From NCBI GenBank assembly GCA_023375675.1, contig JALQBC010000001.1, forward strand, positions 372,001 through 436,000: 64,000 nucleotides of DNA, read 5' to 3'. How positions within the stretch are numbered: position 1 is the stretch's first letter; each line of letters starts with the position of its first letter. Shown in pieces: positions 23,401 to 35,637 of this stretch. The position numbers and the translations under genes were made by a program. The notes under the pieces were generated by a model. The model saw nothing but the letters and a program-made list of their open reading frames with translations. It did not search any database and was not told the origin of the DNA. The stretch is from Cytospora piceicola (taxonomy: Eukaryota > Ascomycota > Sordariomycetes > Diaporthales > Cytosporaceae).

Positions 23401-25949
23401 CGTAGGGGCAGGCTCAATCTGCGAGGCCTGCTCACCGTCATGATCCTCCGCAATAGCTGGGGTGGCGCCTTCTTCCTCCTCGTGGCTCTCGGGTATAGCT
23501 TCCTCCAGCCGGTTCGGACGGCCGTTGAGGCTTTGATTCCTGGCATGGTCAGCAAAGCCGCGGCTGGTGCTCCGGCGGCGACTCGCGCCGTTGTTCAGAT
23601 CAGCCTCCGGCTCTGAACTGCTCGAGTCCTTGTGCATATGGTCCAACTCGTACAGCAGAGAATCGAGTTTGCCTAAGCTTCGCTGGCGCTCAATAACTTG
23701 CTCGAGCCGATCGATCTCACGCTGCATCAGCTCGGCATCTTGATCTGCCTCGGCCAGCCTCTCCTCGAGGGTGGTAATGTAATCCTCACAGCCGGCCTCA
23801 TTCTCCCTTATACGTGCAATCTCCTTACGGAGCTCGGTGATGATGGTCGCGTTCTTTTCCTCCCCAGTAGTATGACCATTGAGTTTTGCTTCCAGGTCAT
23901 GGAGATAAGTCTCCGTTGTGGCCTCTCTGTCCAAGAGCTTTTGCAACCGGCCTTGAAGCTGCGAGTTCATGGTCTCGGCATACGCAACTTTGCTCTCCTT
24001 TTCCAGCAGACTCGTCTCGGTGGCATGCAGGGTACTTCGGGTGCTGATGAGAGACTGCTCCAGAGCCTGGATGGTCTTCTCGTACTCGAGAACGACCTGT
24101 TCGACGGCCTGTGCGAAGTTGTTTGACCGATTTAGCCTTTCGGTTGCGCTGTCCCCTAGGAGTCTCTCCTCAAGTTGGCTGTTCTCGGCTGCCTCCATAT
24201 CCCTGGCCTTGGCCATCTCGGCGATCAGTTTCGCGTGTCGTTGGCTCAGGGTGCTGTAGTTTTCTTGAAAATCGAGGAGTTGGTTCTGCAACTCGGCCTC
24301 TCGCTCATTCTGTCGCTCGGACCTTTCACCGGACGGCAGGATGCGTCTGTCCCCTGCGCCTCCCCGCTCCGAGCTGCTGATCTGCTCACGTAGGAAGGCC
24401 ACTTCAGCCTTGAGGCGGTCGATGAGAGCCTGCTTATCACCTTCCTCGATCTGTTGGATCCTTGGCTTACTCTGGATGGCTCGAGCACGCTGCGCGTATT
24501 GCACGGTGTTCAAGCTTTCGCTCAGATGAAACTCTGCCGGCGTTACACAGGCGATCATGTACGTAATTGCGTTACCTCCGAGGGAATCCTGGAGGAGTCG
24601 AGTCAATTTGGAGTCCCGATAGGACACGTGGGCACCCGCGTTCCGGGAGGACAACTGGGAAATAACCTTGCCCAGTGCAGCAAGGCCAGCGTTGATAGAT
24701 ATACCCTCCTTGGCTCGTGCTCCTTCAGCATGTGTGTTCTTGAGACGCTCACTGCCTGCCAAGTCGACGAAATGCATCTTGCTATCTGTCGTGGTCCAGG
24801 AGTCGGCACCGGTCATGGCCTCCATCGGCACCGAGTGTCGCTTGTCGTGGCCACCCGGAACGCCGGGTTTCTTCTGTACAAGGTTGAGAGAGAACACGGC
24901 ATGCGATCGGGACGACCTTGCATTGATGGCGGTTGCGTCAGTCTGCCGCACATTGGACCCAAAATTCAAAGCATTGAGCAAGTCGTCCACCGAATTGACG
25001 TCTAATTGTCGTAGGCCTGTCAAAATGATATTGCCCTTGGTGTCTTCTCGGATTGTGACGGGGCTACGTTCGTGTGCAGGGATGTGTTCGGGCAACAGCA
25101 GGTCTCGCAGCTGCTCATTGTAAATTTCCACGTAAGTCGCTTTCAAGACCCAGTTCTTTTCCCCCTTGTGTAAAGGAGCCTGGGTCGGGTATCTCGCAGG
25201 CGCGCGCATCTGTGACATTGAATTGCGATTCGGATTCCCCTTTGGACCGTCCAGCTTGTCGAAGAGGGCGATGGCAGCCCGGGGGATTACGCCTAGATCA
25301 GCCCGAGTTAGATGGTGGACGCGAAACCCCCAGCACCAAGGGAGCGCATGTCGGTCCTTGAAGCGCTTCCTGAGGGGATGATTCGCAAAGCTTACCCATT
25401 ACAGCCAAATCGTCCTGGGGCCCGGAGGTGCCCATGGTGTAGGACTTTCCAGCACCTGATTGACCGTAAGCCAGCAGAGACACGTTGTACCCCGTCGTAA
25501 AAGAGTTTACGCAATCCTCCAGATAATCCCATAACCCTTCTTGTTCGACCTCGGGCGAGAAGACTCGGTCGAAGACGAAGACCTTCCGGCCTTGTGGCGC
25601 ATCGATGGCCAGGGTTGTACTCGACATGACTTGGACCATAGATCTTTGGAATCGCTGGGGGATAAGGTCGAAACCCGGGTCGTCGGGATTTAAGGGAGGC
25701 CGGACGCGTACGACTTTCGCGTGTTAGCTTCTCTGGTCTGCATTCCACATCTGGGCAGCTAATGACGAAGGTTTGAGATGGGCAGTACTCACCAACTTTA
25801 ACAGAAGTCCGGGCATCCTCATCGGAAGCCCTGCTTCCGCCGACCTTACTCGACGTGCTCATCCGGCTACTGCTTCTCTGTGTTGGTCGAACCATGGCGC
25901 TCATGGGTCGCTGGGTCAGTGTCCCAGGAGACGACGGTGGTGAAGGCAT
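20413..25949 (-). CDS. Kinesin with long coiled-coil tail, kinesin-4/KIF21-like
   Basis: Three exons, 25949..25793, 25713..25396 and 25292..20413, encode 1,784 residues. Introns are 79 nt (25714-25792) and 103 nt (25293-25395); both restore motor sequence (TSVKV|VVRVRPPL and AVMG|VIPRAA). The motor occupies residues ~50-430. It shows the P-loop AYGQSGAGKSYTMG, switch I NARSSRSHAVFSL, switch II VDLAGSERL and the YVEIYNEQLRDLL loop. This is a microtubule motor; the motor sequence is closest, by eye, to kinesin-4. The rest is almost continuous coiled coil, interrupted by acidic/Ser-rich linkers (around residues 760-830 and 900-980). A Pro-rich stretch (PSPPPAIPLPPLPS) lies near the end, and the tail finishes with a lysine run and GSLNCF. 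A 51-nt segment at 20956-21006 has donor and acceptor and a length divisible by three, so it may be an intron; the protein would then be 1,767 residues. Confidence 0.85.
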
Positions 25950-26196
25950 GGCGGAGGGAGAAAGGGAGGCGAACGGCGCAGGGTCGGGCGTGGGCGTGGG
26001 CGTGGGCGTGGGCGCAGATTTGATGCAAACAAAACAACAGCGGATGCTTGGAAAGCAACGATAGGCTGCTGCACCTTATTCGGAGGTGAGCGGGTATAAT
26101 GGACGGCAACGAATCGACGCGCCGGCGTTTTTGGGTCGGGAAGGACGGGACGGAATCAAAGGAAATTGACTCCCGCGGGAATGGTGATCGTAAGTG

Positions 26197-26231
<35 letters not shown>

Positions 26232-26259
26232 GGTGGTGGTGGTGGTGGTGGTGGTGGTG
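26197..26259. repeat. (AGT)n followed by (GGT)n
   Basis: About eight AGT units run directly into about thirteen GGT units in the kinesin upstream region. The junction suggests that one array arose by point mutation inside the other. Confidence 0.9.
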
Positions 26260-28330
26260 TCCCACTTGACACAAGGACCGTCATAAATGTGCACACAAAG
26301 GATGGAAAGCATCCAAAGGGCAGTTTGCGTATTAGAAGAAGAAAAAAACCCAAGAAAAAAGTTCAGAGGAGAGGGTCATGTAAATTTGGGAGGAGAGGGG
26401 CCCAGACAATTGATTAGGCATGGACCAATTTGGACGGAGGCAAATGCCAAATGGGCCAAATGGGATATCACGTCGAGTAAAGGTTGGATGGAGCCTTTTG
26501 GAGAGGACCTCGGAAGTGTGGCACACTTTTGACAAGTGCCCCATGCACACAACCAGGCAGTCAGGCAGTCAAGCAGTCAAGCAGTCAAGCAGTCCAGGCT
26601 GGTTTAAGGGGCGTGCTTGTTGATTGATTTGATTGCGACGGGGATCATGCAGGTCAGGTAGTGTGGTTCTGGGGTCGATGGCCCGAGGCGCTGGATTGCT
26701 AGGCCTGCTAGGCTGCTAGGTAGGCTGGTAGGTAAGATGCTGGCTGGCACTGGGATATTTGAATGCTGGATGCTGGATGCTGGGATGCTGGGATGCTGGA
26801 TTGCTGGGGTCTGGGTGCTAGGTCGTCCAGGGATCCTGAAGCGCGCAGTGATCAAATTAAATGCGCATCAGTGTCGGGGGTTCTGTATTTTTTTTTGTTC
26901 CCTTTCCCTTCTGCTATGGTTACGGAGTACCCAGGTTTTCGAAGAGATAGATATCTAGGCACCTCGAGATGGCTCTAGTATATAGGGCAGTACCCAGGTC
27001 CCCGTTGGAATGTCGATCTACCTAGATAACTACTTAAGTATGTAGGCAAGGTATTGCCCGGTCAGGCCAGCAGCAGATAACGAGGTGGGTTGGTTATAGG
27101 GCTGGTAAGTGAAATGTGAGACAAACGGACAAATCGGACAAACGGGCCAGTCGCATGGTGGTATCTATGACAAGTATGGATCAGAGAGTTGATTGGAGTG
27201 GATGGATGGAGTCTATCAGTGCACGGCAGACTGACTGGACTGCAAGACAACAACTGCAAGCACAATCGCGAGATCGATCTCTTGTCTAACTGATCATCAT
27301 CATCATCATCATCCTCCTCCTCCTCCTCCTCCTCATCAACCTTGGCGGTCCCTCCTAAAGCTTCTCAAGTCCCCAAAATCCCACCGAACTGGCCCCCACC
27401 CCTCGTCTCCAATTGCGCCTCTCCCCCCTCCCCCCCAAACATGCAGTATGTATCTAACCTAGGTGGGTAAAGCAAGCGCACAGCCCCCAGGTTTTCCCTT
27501 TTCCCAAGGTTTTAGGTTTCAGGTTCTTTGCGACCTGGAGTCGCGAGTGCCACGCGTGGCCTCCAAAACCGCAGCTGGGCAGCTGGGCAGCTGGGCTAGG
27601 ATGTCGCCTCAATGGCACCCTTGGTTGCTTGAATGCTTGGATCCTTGGATCCTTGGAGGTTACGCCCGTTGAAAACCCCTTATCAAATGTCCCCGGCTGC
27701 CCGGGTGTTCCCTCTCATGTTGTTCTAGCACGTTTGAGGAAGGCAGACACTCTACGCAGTACCTAGGTACATACTACATACATAGACAGGCACTAGTGTA
27801 GCAGATGGCAGCCCTGGCAGCCCGTGGCAGTCGAGGTCCAAAGGGGAAAAAAGGGCTGTCGTCGCAATTCCAAGTTGATGATGGGTGCGGATCCGTACCT
27901 TGCACTAGCAGCTGTTGTGGCCCACACCAAGATCGTCAGTCCGGCCCAAATTCAGGGGTGCACGCCGTTTGCCCCTTGCAGCGCCCCTCCATGAGACCAT
28001 AAAAGACCCATATTGACAATATTGGGGGTGCTTCTTCAAGACGTCAAACCGGGGAGGTCCATAGCCCCATTCTGGTTCTGTCATGAGACATGGCACCGCA
28101 TACGAGAAGTAATAGCTGATAATACTACTACCACCTATTTAGTAGGTCCGTAGAGGAGAGAGAGACCTCGATATATGCCTAGGTACCTTACTTAGTAGGT
28201 ACCTAGGTATTTTAACCGCATACTTCTTTCGGTCTTAGTCAGTCTTGGTCAGCCAGCAGCACCGGATGCAACAATACCACAGTAGGTACCTAGGTACGTA
28301 CTTCTACCATTATCATCACCATTAAGAACA

Positions 28331-28345
28331 ACAACAAAACAACAA

Positions 28346-28398
<53 letters not shown>
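28331..28398. repeat. (CAACAG)n tract
   Basis: An AACAAC start passes into about ten CAACAG/CAGCAA hexamer units in intergenic DNA. It would read as poly-Gln on the plus strand, but there is no gene context. Confidence 0.9.
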
Positions 28399-29930
28399 AT
28401 ATCTCTTTCTTCTTCTCCCTTCCCCAATCCACAACAGCCCAGCTCTCGTCCCTCGAGTCCCGATTGCTGTGCCAGATCCCCGACCTTCATGATTCATGCA
28501 TGTACTTGGCTCAAACCAGTACCTGTCAGTCAGGCACTCCCACGTTTCTCGCTCTGCCACCCACGATCAACTCAAACTCGAGGCGCAACTACTACTGTCA
28601 CAGTATGTAACTCGCGACCCGCCTCGTTGACCTTGAAGCGGAGCCCAGCGGAGATAGGCTTGGCGCAGAACAAAGCTGCACCTGTCCGGTCCAGGGCTGC
28701 CAGGTCGTTTTCCGGCCTCGACCAGTTGCTATTTGATCGATCATGCTGATGTCAACTCAAGTCAACAAGAGAGCACAGTTCGTCGACACGTCCGACTTGG
28801 TACATACGAGCCAGATGTCTCAGTCTATTTTGAGCTGCGACCGATTATCTCCGGCCAGCCCCATCCGGTCCCACTGCCCCGGTGAAGCTTGAATTGTCAT
28901 GAGTATATATACATGTACTTCAGACCACATACATATCTCAACATTCTGCTGACTGCCTTCTGTAGAAGACTACCAAGCACGTACGTGATGTTTCATCCAG
29001 CCAAGACTGCCTACCCCCTAAACACCACCAATTTCTGGACAGGCATGACAAGGATCTGGCTATACAGCTTTGTGCAGACCATAAAAACGTGGGGCATATG
29101 GCAAGGATTCTCCTCGCAATCTGTCGTCGTTTTTAGGTTTTCTGCTGTCCTTCCGGGATCCTAAAAGCACGCAAAGAAACACCACTCGCACGGCCTAGAA
29201 TGCGCCCATGGTTGAATGCCATGCATTCGTCTAGGTACTGCCATGGTAGCAGCAGCACGAGCGAATTGCGCCATCTTGGTGTGGCTGCAGTGCAGTACCG
29301 AACCGGGGATATTAGTTTAAACTCGAGCTACGCTAATGTCGCTACCAGACTGAGTGGTCAACCAGCGCAACATGGCAGTCGATGGATGAATAGAATTCTC
29401 TCGGCTGCTGGACCGCCGTTCCGGATAGCTACTTGAGTGCCTGGGTGCAGAGAGATAAGTAAGTAACATTGCTGGCCCATTCCTCCGCCATGGAAGCAAC
29501 TCCCCAAATTCCGATGATGACTATCAAGGTTTGAGGTAATCTCGGAGAAATCGGGTTCGGCCTTCACCAAGAGGCGATCCCAACATCAAATCCTTCTGAA
29601 TTTGACTTTGAAGATCAACCTGAACGCCCACCAGGTGCCACACTCATACAAGCCCCCTGCGGATACCGCGGCAAGGGGTGATAATGTTATCTTATCCAGA
29701 GACTCGGCCGGGAGGTCGACCATATATTCCGTAGGTTTGTTTAGCTTTCGCTTGCTTGATCTGTGGGTAATATGTAATCTTCAATAGATATCCAGGATGG
29801 AACTGGTCTGATATGAGCTCAAACTTTCGCGGGTAGAATTAGACCTTGATATCGTACAAATTGAACCAATGTCATGAAGGTTTAAGGGGCCCTGTATGTA
29901 TACATAGTACTATGTACTTGCGGCTTAAGT

Positions 29931-29964
29931 GGTGCACGTGAGGCGGTGCAGTGCACGTGAGGCG
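29931..29964 (+). promoter_or_regulatory. Paired GTGCACGTGAGGCG E-box repeats upstream of EME1
   Basis: The 14-base unit GTGCACGTGAGGCG occurs twice in direct orientation, at 29932 and 29951, about 170-200 bp upstream of the EME1 start. Each holds the palindromic E-box CACGTG, the usual site of bHLH factors. A regulatory role is inferred from duplication and position only. Confidence 0.45.
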
Positions 29965-30131
29965 TGTCCCCTTCGCGAACAGGGGTTTTGATGACAAGCG
30001 CGTTCCGTGTCGCGTAACACACTGGGTTTCTTTGTTCCCAAAACCCCCAAATTCGAGTCAATTCACCCCACACCTATCATCTGATGTATCTGACCACTTG
30101 ACTGTGGTTGGCATCAAAGCCAGCAGCTACA

Positions 30132-32405
30132 ATGCCCGTCGAAGTCATCGACCTCTGCTCGAGTCCCGAGGTGCCCCCTCCATCAAAGACGACCGCGTCC
30201 ACCGCCGTTGCGCCGACTCAGTCAAGATCCAGGCCACGACCTTTGCCTCCCGCAAGGGCACTAGATTATGATGATGACGTCTTTGACTTGACCAATGTCG
30301 ACGACAACGACTTCTCCTTTCTCCCAGCGCCTCGCGCCCAACCGGCTCCCGAATCACCCAGCCCCAAGGCTTCCCGAAAAGACGACTTCCTCTTTCTGTC
30401 TGACGACTTTGACGACACAGTTGACCTTCTCAGTGATGGTCCTGACCCGTTCGACCAACCCCGGCCGTCCAAGAAGCTACGGACCTCAGGTGGGACGAGC
30501 ACCAGTGCTCAAGGCCTCAACAGGGGCATCCAAAGATCCACATCTGCCGCGGAGAAGGCCAGTGTAGGACGCCCTGCAGTGCTACAACCAACTGCTGGCC
30601 TGAAGAGATGGAGTAGCGCATTCGATCCAATCCAGACGACGAGTTCCCCTCTCGCCCCCGTGTCCTCGAATAAGCGTAACTCGATCAACAGTGATGATCC
30701 CTTTGCGAGCTCTCCTCGCCAGGCGGAGAAGATCCTCGACCTCAGCAGGGACGACGTAGACCCGTTCGCCAGCTCTCCCCGAGCCGAGCGAAAAGAGAGC
30801 ATGGTTGCAGTCACCAGGAAACGGGCAGCCAGTCCTGGTATACTCGGGAGCAGTCCGCAGCGGCCGCGGGCCAAGGCACCAGCGCCGTCCAAGGTTTCCG
30901 CAGGATGGGACAACATCTCCAGTTCTGCCCCCGAACCGAGTGCCCGAGACGACAACGACTGGGCTCTGGATGGCCCGCCATCCCGCAGCGGTCTAACGAG
31001 GAGCCGCTCCGGTGGGCTAGATCTGGGAGACCTGGCCGATATCCCTGGTTCGTCTGACGACGAGGAGTTTCCTGACATTGACGCCATCACAAAGTCGACG
31101 AGGCCGACCTCTCACAAGGCCGCGTCTACGTCTAAGATAGGAACGGTACCGCGAGCTTCCTCGTCAAAGTTGTCAACCTCTAACACGACGAAAATGACAG
31201 CGGAGGAGAGGGCAGCTGTCAGGGAAGCCGAGAAGCAACAAAAACAGCGTGAGAAGGATGAAGCCAAGGAGCAGAGACGACAGGAGAAAGAGAGGGCCGC
31301 CGCCCTGGCAGAAGTAAACAAAATCCGGACAAACAAGAATATCTCAACCCCAGAAATGATTGTCGACCTCCCGTCGTCCATGAACCCCAGCATCAGGCTC
31401 CAAGTCGAAACCCTCCTCGGCGATCTAAGCGTCAAGCACTACCCCTACACCAGCCCCGTCAATAACGTGGTCAAGTGGAGGCGGAGAGTCAGGGCCCGGT
31501 TCAACGAGGACGCGGGCTACTGGGAGCCCCTCCAGCAGGAGCGCGTCGAGCCCGAGAACCAAGCCATGGTCCTCATGGCGGCCGCCGAGTTCGTCGAGCT
31601 CGCCCTCGGGGCCAAGGGCTCCGACCTCGAGGCCCACGTGCTCAGGGTCAAGCGGCACTACGAGGGCCACGCCCTCATCTACCTCATCGAGGGCCTCACG
31701 CCCTGGATGCGCAAGAACCGCAACCTGCGCAACCGCCAGTTCCAGTCCGCCGTCCGCAACGCCGGCGCCGACGCAGTGAATACGGTAAACGGCACCGCTG
31801 CCGCTGCCGCTGCCGCCACTACTTCTGACCCAGCCCCAGCCCCACCACCAAGCAGCAGCCAGGCGCCCCCGGGGCGCAGGAAGAAGAAAGACCCCAAGCC
31901 GCCCCCGCAGTACATAGACGAGGACGCGGTCGAGGACGCCCTCCTGCAGCTGCAGGTGGCGCACGGCGCGCTGGTGCACCACACGTCGGCGCCGGCCGAC
32001 ACGGCGCGCTGGGTCGCCGTGCTCACGCAGCACACCAGCACGGCGCCCTACCGGCGGCGGCGCGGGGCCGGCGGCGGCGGGGGGCCCGAGTCGGAGTCGG
32101 CCGCCTTCTGCATGGACGCCGGGCAGGTGCGCGCGGGCGCGGACCCCGCCGCCGCCTACGCCCGCATGCTGCAGGAGGTCGCGCGCGTCACGGCCCCCGT
32201 CGCCCACGGCATCGCCGCCGCCGGGTTCCCGGGCGTCGGCGCCCTCGTGCGCGGCCTCGAGGCCCGGGGCCCGCTGGCGCTGGAGGGCATCCGGAAGAGC
32301 GCGAACCGGGACGGCGCGTTCACGGACCGGTGCGTCGGGCCGGCCCTCAGCCGGAGGATATATAAGGTCTTCCTGGGGAGGGACGAGGCGAGTACGGATA
32401 TCTGA
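30132..32405 (+). CDS. eme1: EME1/MMS4-type subunit of the MUS81 structure-specific endonuclease
   Basis: Single exon, 757 residues. EME1 is the non-catalytic partner of MUS81 and cuts branched DNA such as Holliday junctions and stalled forks in the nucleus. The start is the ATG at 30132 (MPVEVIDLCSS); the frame opens upstream, but only with a TTG. VIDLCSS at the N-terminus looks like a SUMO-interaction motif. Residues ~20-380 are disordered, Ser/Pro/Asp-rich, with repeated DDPFASSPR segments. A Lys/Glu/Arg/Gln-rich helix (~360-395) precedes the ERCC4-like domain from ~405 (PEMIVDLPSSMNPSIRLQVE). That domain contains ALIYLIEGLTPWMRKNRNLR and lacks the catalytic GDxnERKxxxD of MUS81, as expected. 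A helix-hairpin-helix-type end follows (GALVRGLEARGPLALEGI). An Ala/Pro-rich insert lies near residue 560. Two E-box repeats lie upstream. Confidence 0.85.
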   Translation: MPVEVIDLCSSPEVPPPSKTTASTAVAPTQSRSRPRPLPPARALDYDDDVFDLTNVDDNDFSFLPAPRAQPAPESPSPKASRKDDFLFLSDDFDDTVDLLSDGPDPFDQPRPSKKLRTSGGTSTSAQGLNRGIQRSTSAAEKASVGRPAVLQPTAGLKRWSSAFDPIQTTSSPLAPVSSNKRNSINSDDPFASSPRQAEKILDLSRDDVDPFASSPRAERKESMVAVTRKRAASPGILGSSPQRPRAKAPAPSKVSAGWDNISSSAPEPSARDDNDWALDGPPSRSGLTRSRSGGLDLGDLADIPGSSDDEEFPDIDAITKSTRPTSHKAASTSKIGTVPRASSSKLSTSNTTKMTAEERAAVREAEKQQKQREKDEAKEQRRQEKERAAALAEVNKIRTNKNISTPEMIVDLPSSMNPSIRLQVETLLGDLSVKHYPYTSPVNNVVKWRRRVRARFNEDAGYWEPLQQERVEPENQAMVLMAAAEFVELALGAKGSDLEAHVLRVKRHYEGHALIYLIEGLTPWMRKNRNLRNRQFQSAVRNAGADAVNTVNGTAAAAAAATTSDPAPAPPPSSSQAPPGRRKKKDPKPPPQYIDEDAVEDALLQLQVAHGALVHHTSAPADTARWVAVLTQHTSTAPYRRRRGAGGGGGPESESAAFCMDAGQVRAGADPAAAYARMLQEVARVTAPVAHGIAAAGFPGVGALVRGLEARGPLALEGIRKSANRDGAFTDRCVGPALSRRIYKVFLGRDEASTDI

Positions 32406-33639
32406 AATCTTTTTGGGCGGGGTGGGCAGGCATGGGCCCTGTTTGGTTGTGCTGGGGACGGATAGAGCAAGGCGCATACATGTACTATTTGGGGGGAGAA
32501 GCGGCGGTATTGGCAGCAGCATGTGACTTATTACTTGGGCGTAAGGCAACGGCGCCGGAGAGACTACGGATTTTGATCGTGGCGTATATTACACCTCTTA
32601 GGGATGTGTAACTCAGACTTGAGAGCTGAGAAGTCAGAGTTGGCCTCGCTGAAAGTTTTTCCGCCTCCACAAGCCCGGTATCGTCACTCTCTTCCCTCTC
32701 GATCAATTACTACTGTTTATCGTGACCAACCACTATTATGTATCGTGATGACCTCCCAGCAGCACTCGGCCAGCCCTATTACAACCTCCAGTCCCCAGAG
32801 CTACTATATGTGTACGGAAACATAGTCGAGGTGACGAGAAACAATATATACGGCTGGGCAATGTATGGCGGTTACCAGACCAGTACACGTTCCTCGACAG
32901 CCCAACATACGACAATGCCACGAAACCTCGAGAGAAAAAGCCTCAGGTCACGACTACCCGTCGGTAGAAGGCCACCCACCATACACACGATATCGGAAGC
33001 GCAGCTCGAAAGCAGGCGACGCTCCAGGCATATATGCAGCTCTAGTTCCATGCCACCAGAGATACCGTCTGACTGAAGGCGATTTCCCTAGCGGATCGCT
33101 AGACCTGCGTCTGAGTGACACCAAACCAGTTCCGAGCTCAAGCACGGCGGCGGCGACGGAGAACTGCCTCCCCGGGCCGATTGTTTTAGAAAATCTTCTT
33201 CCAGTGATTGATCCATAACATCGATAGATACATGTTTCAAAAATCCAAGTCAACCGATCCCCATCATCGTCTCGCACTATGCCCGTGATATCGCGCGAAT
33301 AAGCCCGGGGCATAGCCAGTCGCGACATCCCCGATCCCCCTAAACGCCAGTCATTATGCATACGCCTCTCTCCTTCTTCTTTCTTTTCGTCGGGCTTCTC
33401 CGTGACGGGCCGGGCCGGCCGTTGCTTGCTGCTCCATCCATTCGATCGTACACTCTCGGTCGTCCAAAAGAGATCGCAAGACTCTTCGAGGGGCCTGTTT
33501 TTGAACTTTCTTGATTTTGATGCTCTGCGCTCGAATCTTGCCGAGGCCCTCTCTCCCTCTCACAGCGTAGGCCACCACCGCATGGGCGCCTGATTCGTGC
33601 CGTCGCGAGCCACGTCCCCCTCCTTCCCCTTTGGCTTAC
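32406..33639. other. Intergenic, tail to tail
   Basis: Convergent 3' space of EME1 and ERD2. No domain-bearing frame is seen. Part of 33360-33639 is probably the ERD2 3' UTR. Confidence 0.55.
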
Positions 33640-34514
33640 TTATACGGGCAGCTTGAACTTCTTCCCCTTCATGACCTTGTTGTAGTAGACCCAGAAGAAG
33701 TCGCTGTACATGACAGTCTGGACGAGACCGGCGACGACGGCGATCCAGTCGACCTTGCCGGCGCCCTCGGCGAAGTAGCGGTAGATCCAGTTGGGGATGT
33801 ACAGGGCGCGGTAGAGGCCCAGGGCGAAGAGGTAGTGGGTGGTGATGGTCTCGGCCTCGCCGGTGCGCTGCAGCATGAAGAGCTGGGGCATGATGGCGAC
33901 GGACTCGAGCCAGATGGAGAAGGCCCACAGGATCTCGGAGAGGGTGTACTTGTAGGGCAGCAGGATGGCGAGCACGGCGGCGCCGGCGAGCAGGTACTGC
34001 ACGCGGAAGGTGTCGACGTTGGGGTCGTTGGTGGGCTTGTAGGCGGTGGTCATGAGGTAGATGATGTAGCCCTGCGAGCCGATGAAGGCGATCTTGAACA
34101 GGACGTTGTAGAGGCTGTTGGTCTGGAAGAGGTCTGGGTGCCGGCGGGTGGGTGGTAAGCTAATGTACGAACCATCTGCGCCGTTCTGGGTTATGGCAGT
34201 ACTTACCAAGGTATCTTGTTACGTAGACGAGGAGGTAAAGCGCCTGCGACTTGAACGAGATGCCGGAACAGCTCTGGACTCCAAGTCAGCATCTCTAGAT
34301 CAGACCAACCGCCCTGCACACTTGCGGCGCAACATCTCTTCTGGGGAGGAGTTCCCTTACTTTCAGGTCGATCATCTTGTGAAGCAGAATGAAAATGGAT
34401 CCCAAATGGGAGAAGTCCGCTAGAGGGGGCCGTGTTAGCTATCTATCCCATCTCTGGAGGAAGCCATCGCAATGGACGTGCGTGCATACCCAGGACGCGG
34501 AATACGTTCAACAT
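33640..34514 (-). CDS. erd2: ER lumen protein-retaining receptor (KDEL/HDEL receptor)
   Basis: Four exons, 34514..34490, 34419..34361, 34273..34207 and 34133..33640, give 214 residues. The three introns all have GT-AG ends and restore a continuous family sequence: MLNVFRVLADFSHLGSIF, then HKMIDLKSCSGIS, then LLVYVTRYLDLFQTNSLYN. The protein cycles between Golgi and ER and returns escaped HDEL/KDEL proteins. Seven membrane segments are apparent. The family motifs SCSGISFKSQALY, TRYLDLF and FSIWLESVAIMPQLF(M)LQ are present, as is YFWVYYNK-like DFFWVYYNKVMKGKKFKLPV with the C-terminal Lys-rich signal used for COPI retrieval. The first exon is only 25 nt. The neighbours look unrelated. Confidence 0.95.
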
Positions 34515-35637
34515 CTTGACGGGCTGGTTGATGTCGAGCTTTCTTTCGCGTTTCTAAGGCAATGAATGGAACTAATAAACGTATATGGACAACGTATGGA
34601 CCATGAAAGAGTGAGTGTCTGAAGTCAAGCCGTAGTTGACGAGACGAGACGATCTATGGTGTTTCGACGGTGTCTGCAGACTGCCAAGGGTTTCCAAGGT
34701 GGTTGGTTGGTTAGTTGGTTATTTAGTTAGTTGATGGCACAGTGGTGTATAATCGTGGCAATATTGTTCAATTGAACAACAGCGAGCTTTCGGGGAAAGG
34801 ACACGAGCGCGATTTGCTTCTGATTGGATCCCTGTTTTAGAAACAAGCAGCAACAGCAGCAGCGGCAGCAGCAGCAGCAGCCCGCGGCCTTCCCAAGGTT
34901 GCCCTGCCCCTGCCAGCCTGCCTGCAGGAGCTGCTTTATTACTGGGTTCCAGTCCAGGGTTTCAGGGTTTCAGGGTTCCCTGGCTGCCAGGCTAGGCTGC
35001 CTGGCTGCACGGGCCAGATTTCAGGAACCAAACTGCCAACCTTGGGAAGTCACTGCCACAGCTTGCACTTGCCTCTATGTAGTGCATTACCTAAGCACCC
35101 ACCTACTGTGGTATAATACACAGTAGGTACTTGTAGTGTACACATGTTAGCTGGGGACTTTAGTATGCCTATATTCTTACCAGTCATCAAATGTATATCT
35201 CAATCGCTGACCCCAGAACTCCCGAGTCCTCTGATGACCACCTGTGCCACCCGCACTCAGGATTACCACTCAGGATTACCAATCCCCTCCAATTCGCCTT
35301 TCAGCAGCCTATTTGGTGGACGACAGTCGAAGTTTCGATGGCGATATCTAAAGCTATAATAATTCGAAGGCGGCGAAGTCTTGCAACTTACTATTTGCAT
35401 GCTATTTCGTGATATTCCTGTACATACTTACATACATACTTACATATATACCTACATACATACATACATACATATAATATCAGACTCAACCCGTGTTCAT
35501 ACTCCTCTGCATCACTTCTCACCTTCGCCACTCAGTCATCAAATCAAGGACTGATATACGGAAGACCACTCGCAAAGAGAAATCACTACTTCTTTGACTA
35601 CTTCTTTGGGGAGAACGGCGCGAGAGAGCAGAACACC
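34515..35637. other. Divergent intergenic region
   Basis: Promoter space between ERD2 and the WLM protease gene. It has GGTT repeats (34701-34730), a CAG run (34846-34880), CAGGGTTT repeats near 34958-34980 and a CATA tract (35428-35475). No gene is seen. Confidence 0.55.

Larger units (their letters stand above)
25950..30131. other. Divergent intergenic region, 4.2 kb, no gene seen
   Basis: Between the divergent kinesin and EME1 genes. It holds trinucleotide runs (26197-26259), a CAGTCAAG tract (26554-26595), TGCTGGA(T/G) repeats (26764-26810), CAT/CTC runs (27296-27334), a CAACAG tract (28331-28398) and CCTAGGTA motifs (27458, 27765, 28180-28210, 28286). The frames with poly-Ser, poly-Gly, poly-Cys or poly-Thr are repeat translations. 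The EME1 side carries two CACGTG sites. Confidence 0.6.

Noticed and set aside
26076..26417. Frames with poly-Thr, poly-Pro, poly-Ser/Gly
   Set aside because: Direct translations of the AGT/GGT microsatellite.
28249..28560. Frames with poly-Cys and alternating Ala-Val
   Set aside because: Translations of the CAACAG tract, with no coding signal on either side.
31425..32549. 374-codon frame antisense to EME1
   Set aside because: Lies over the GC-richest part of EME1 and shows only reverse-complement composition.
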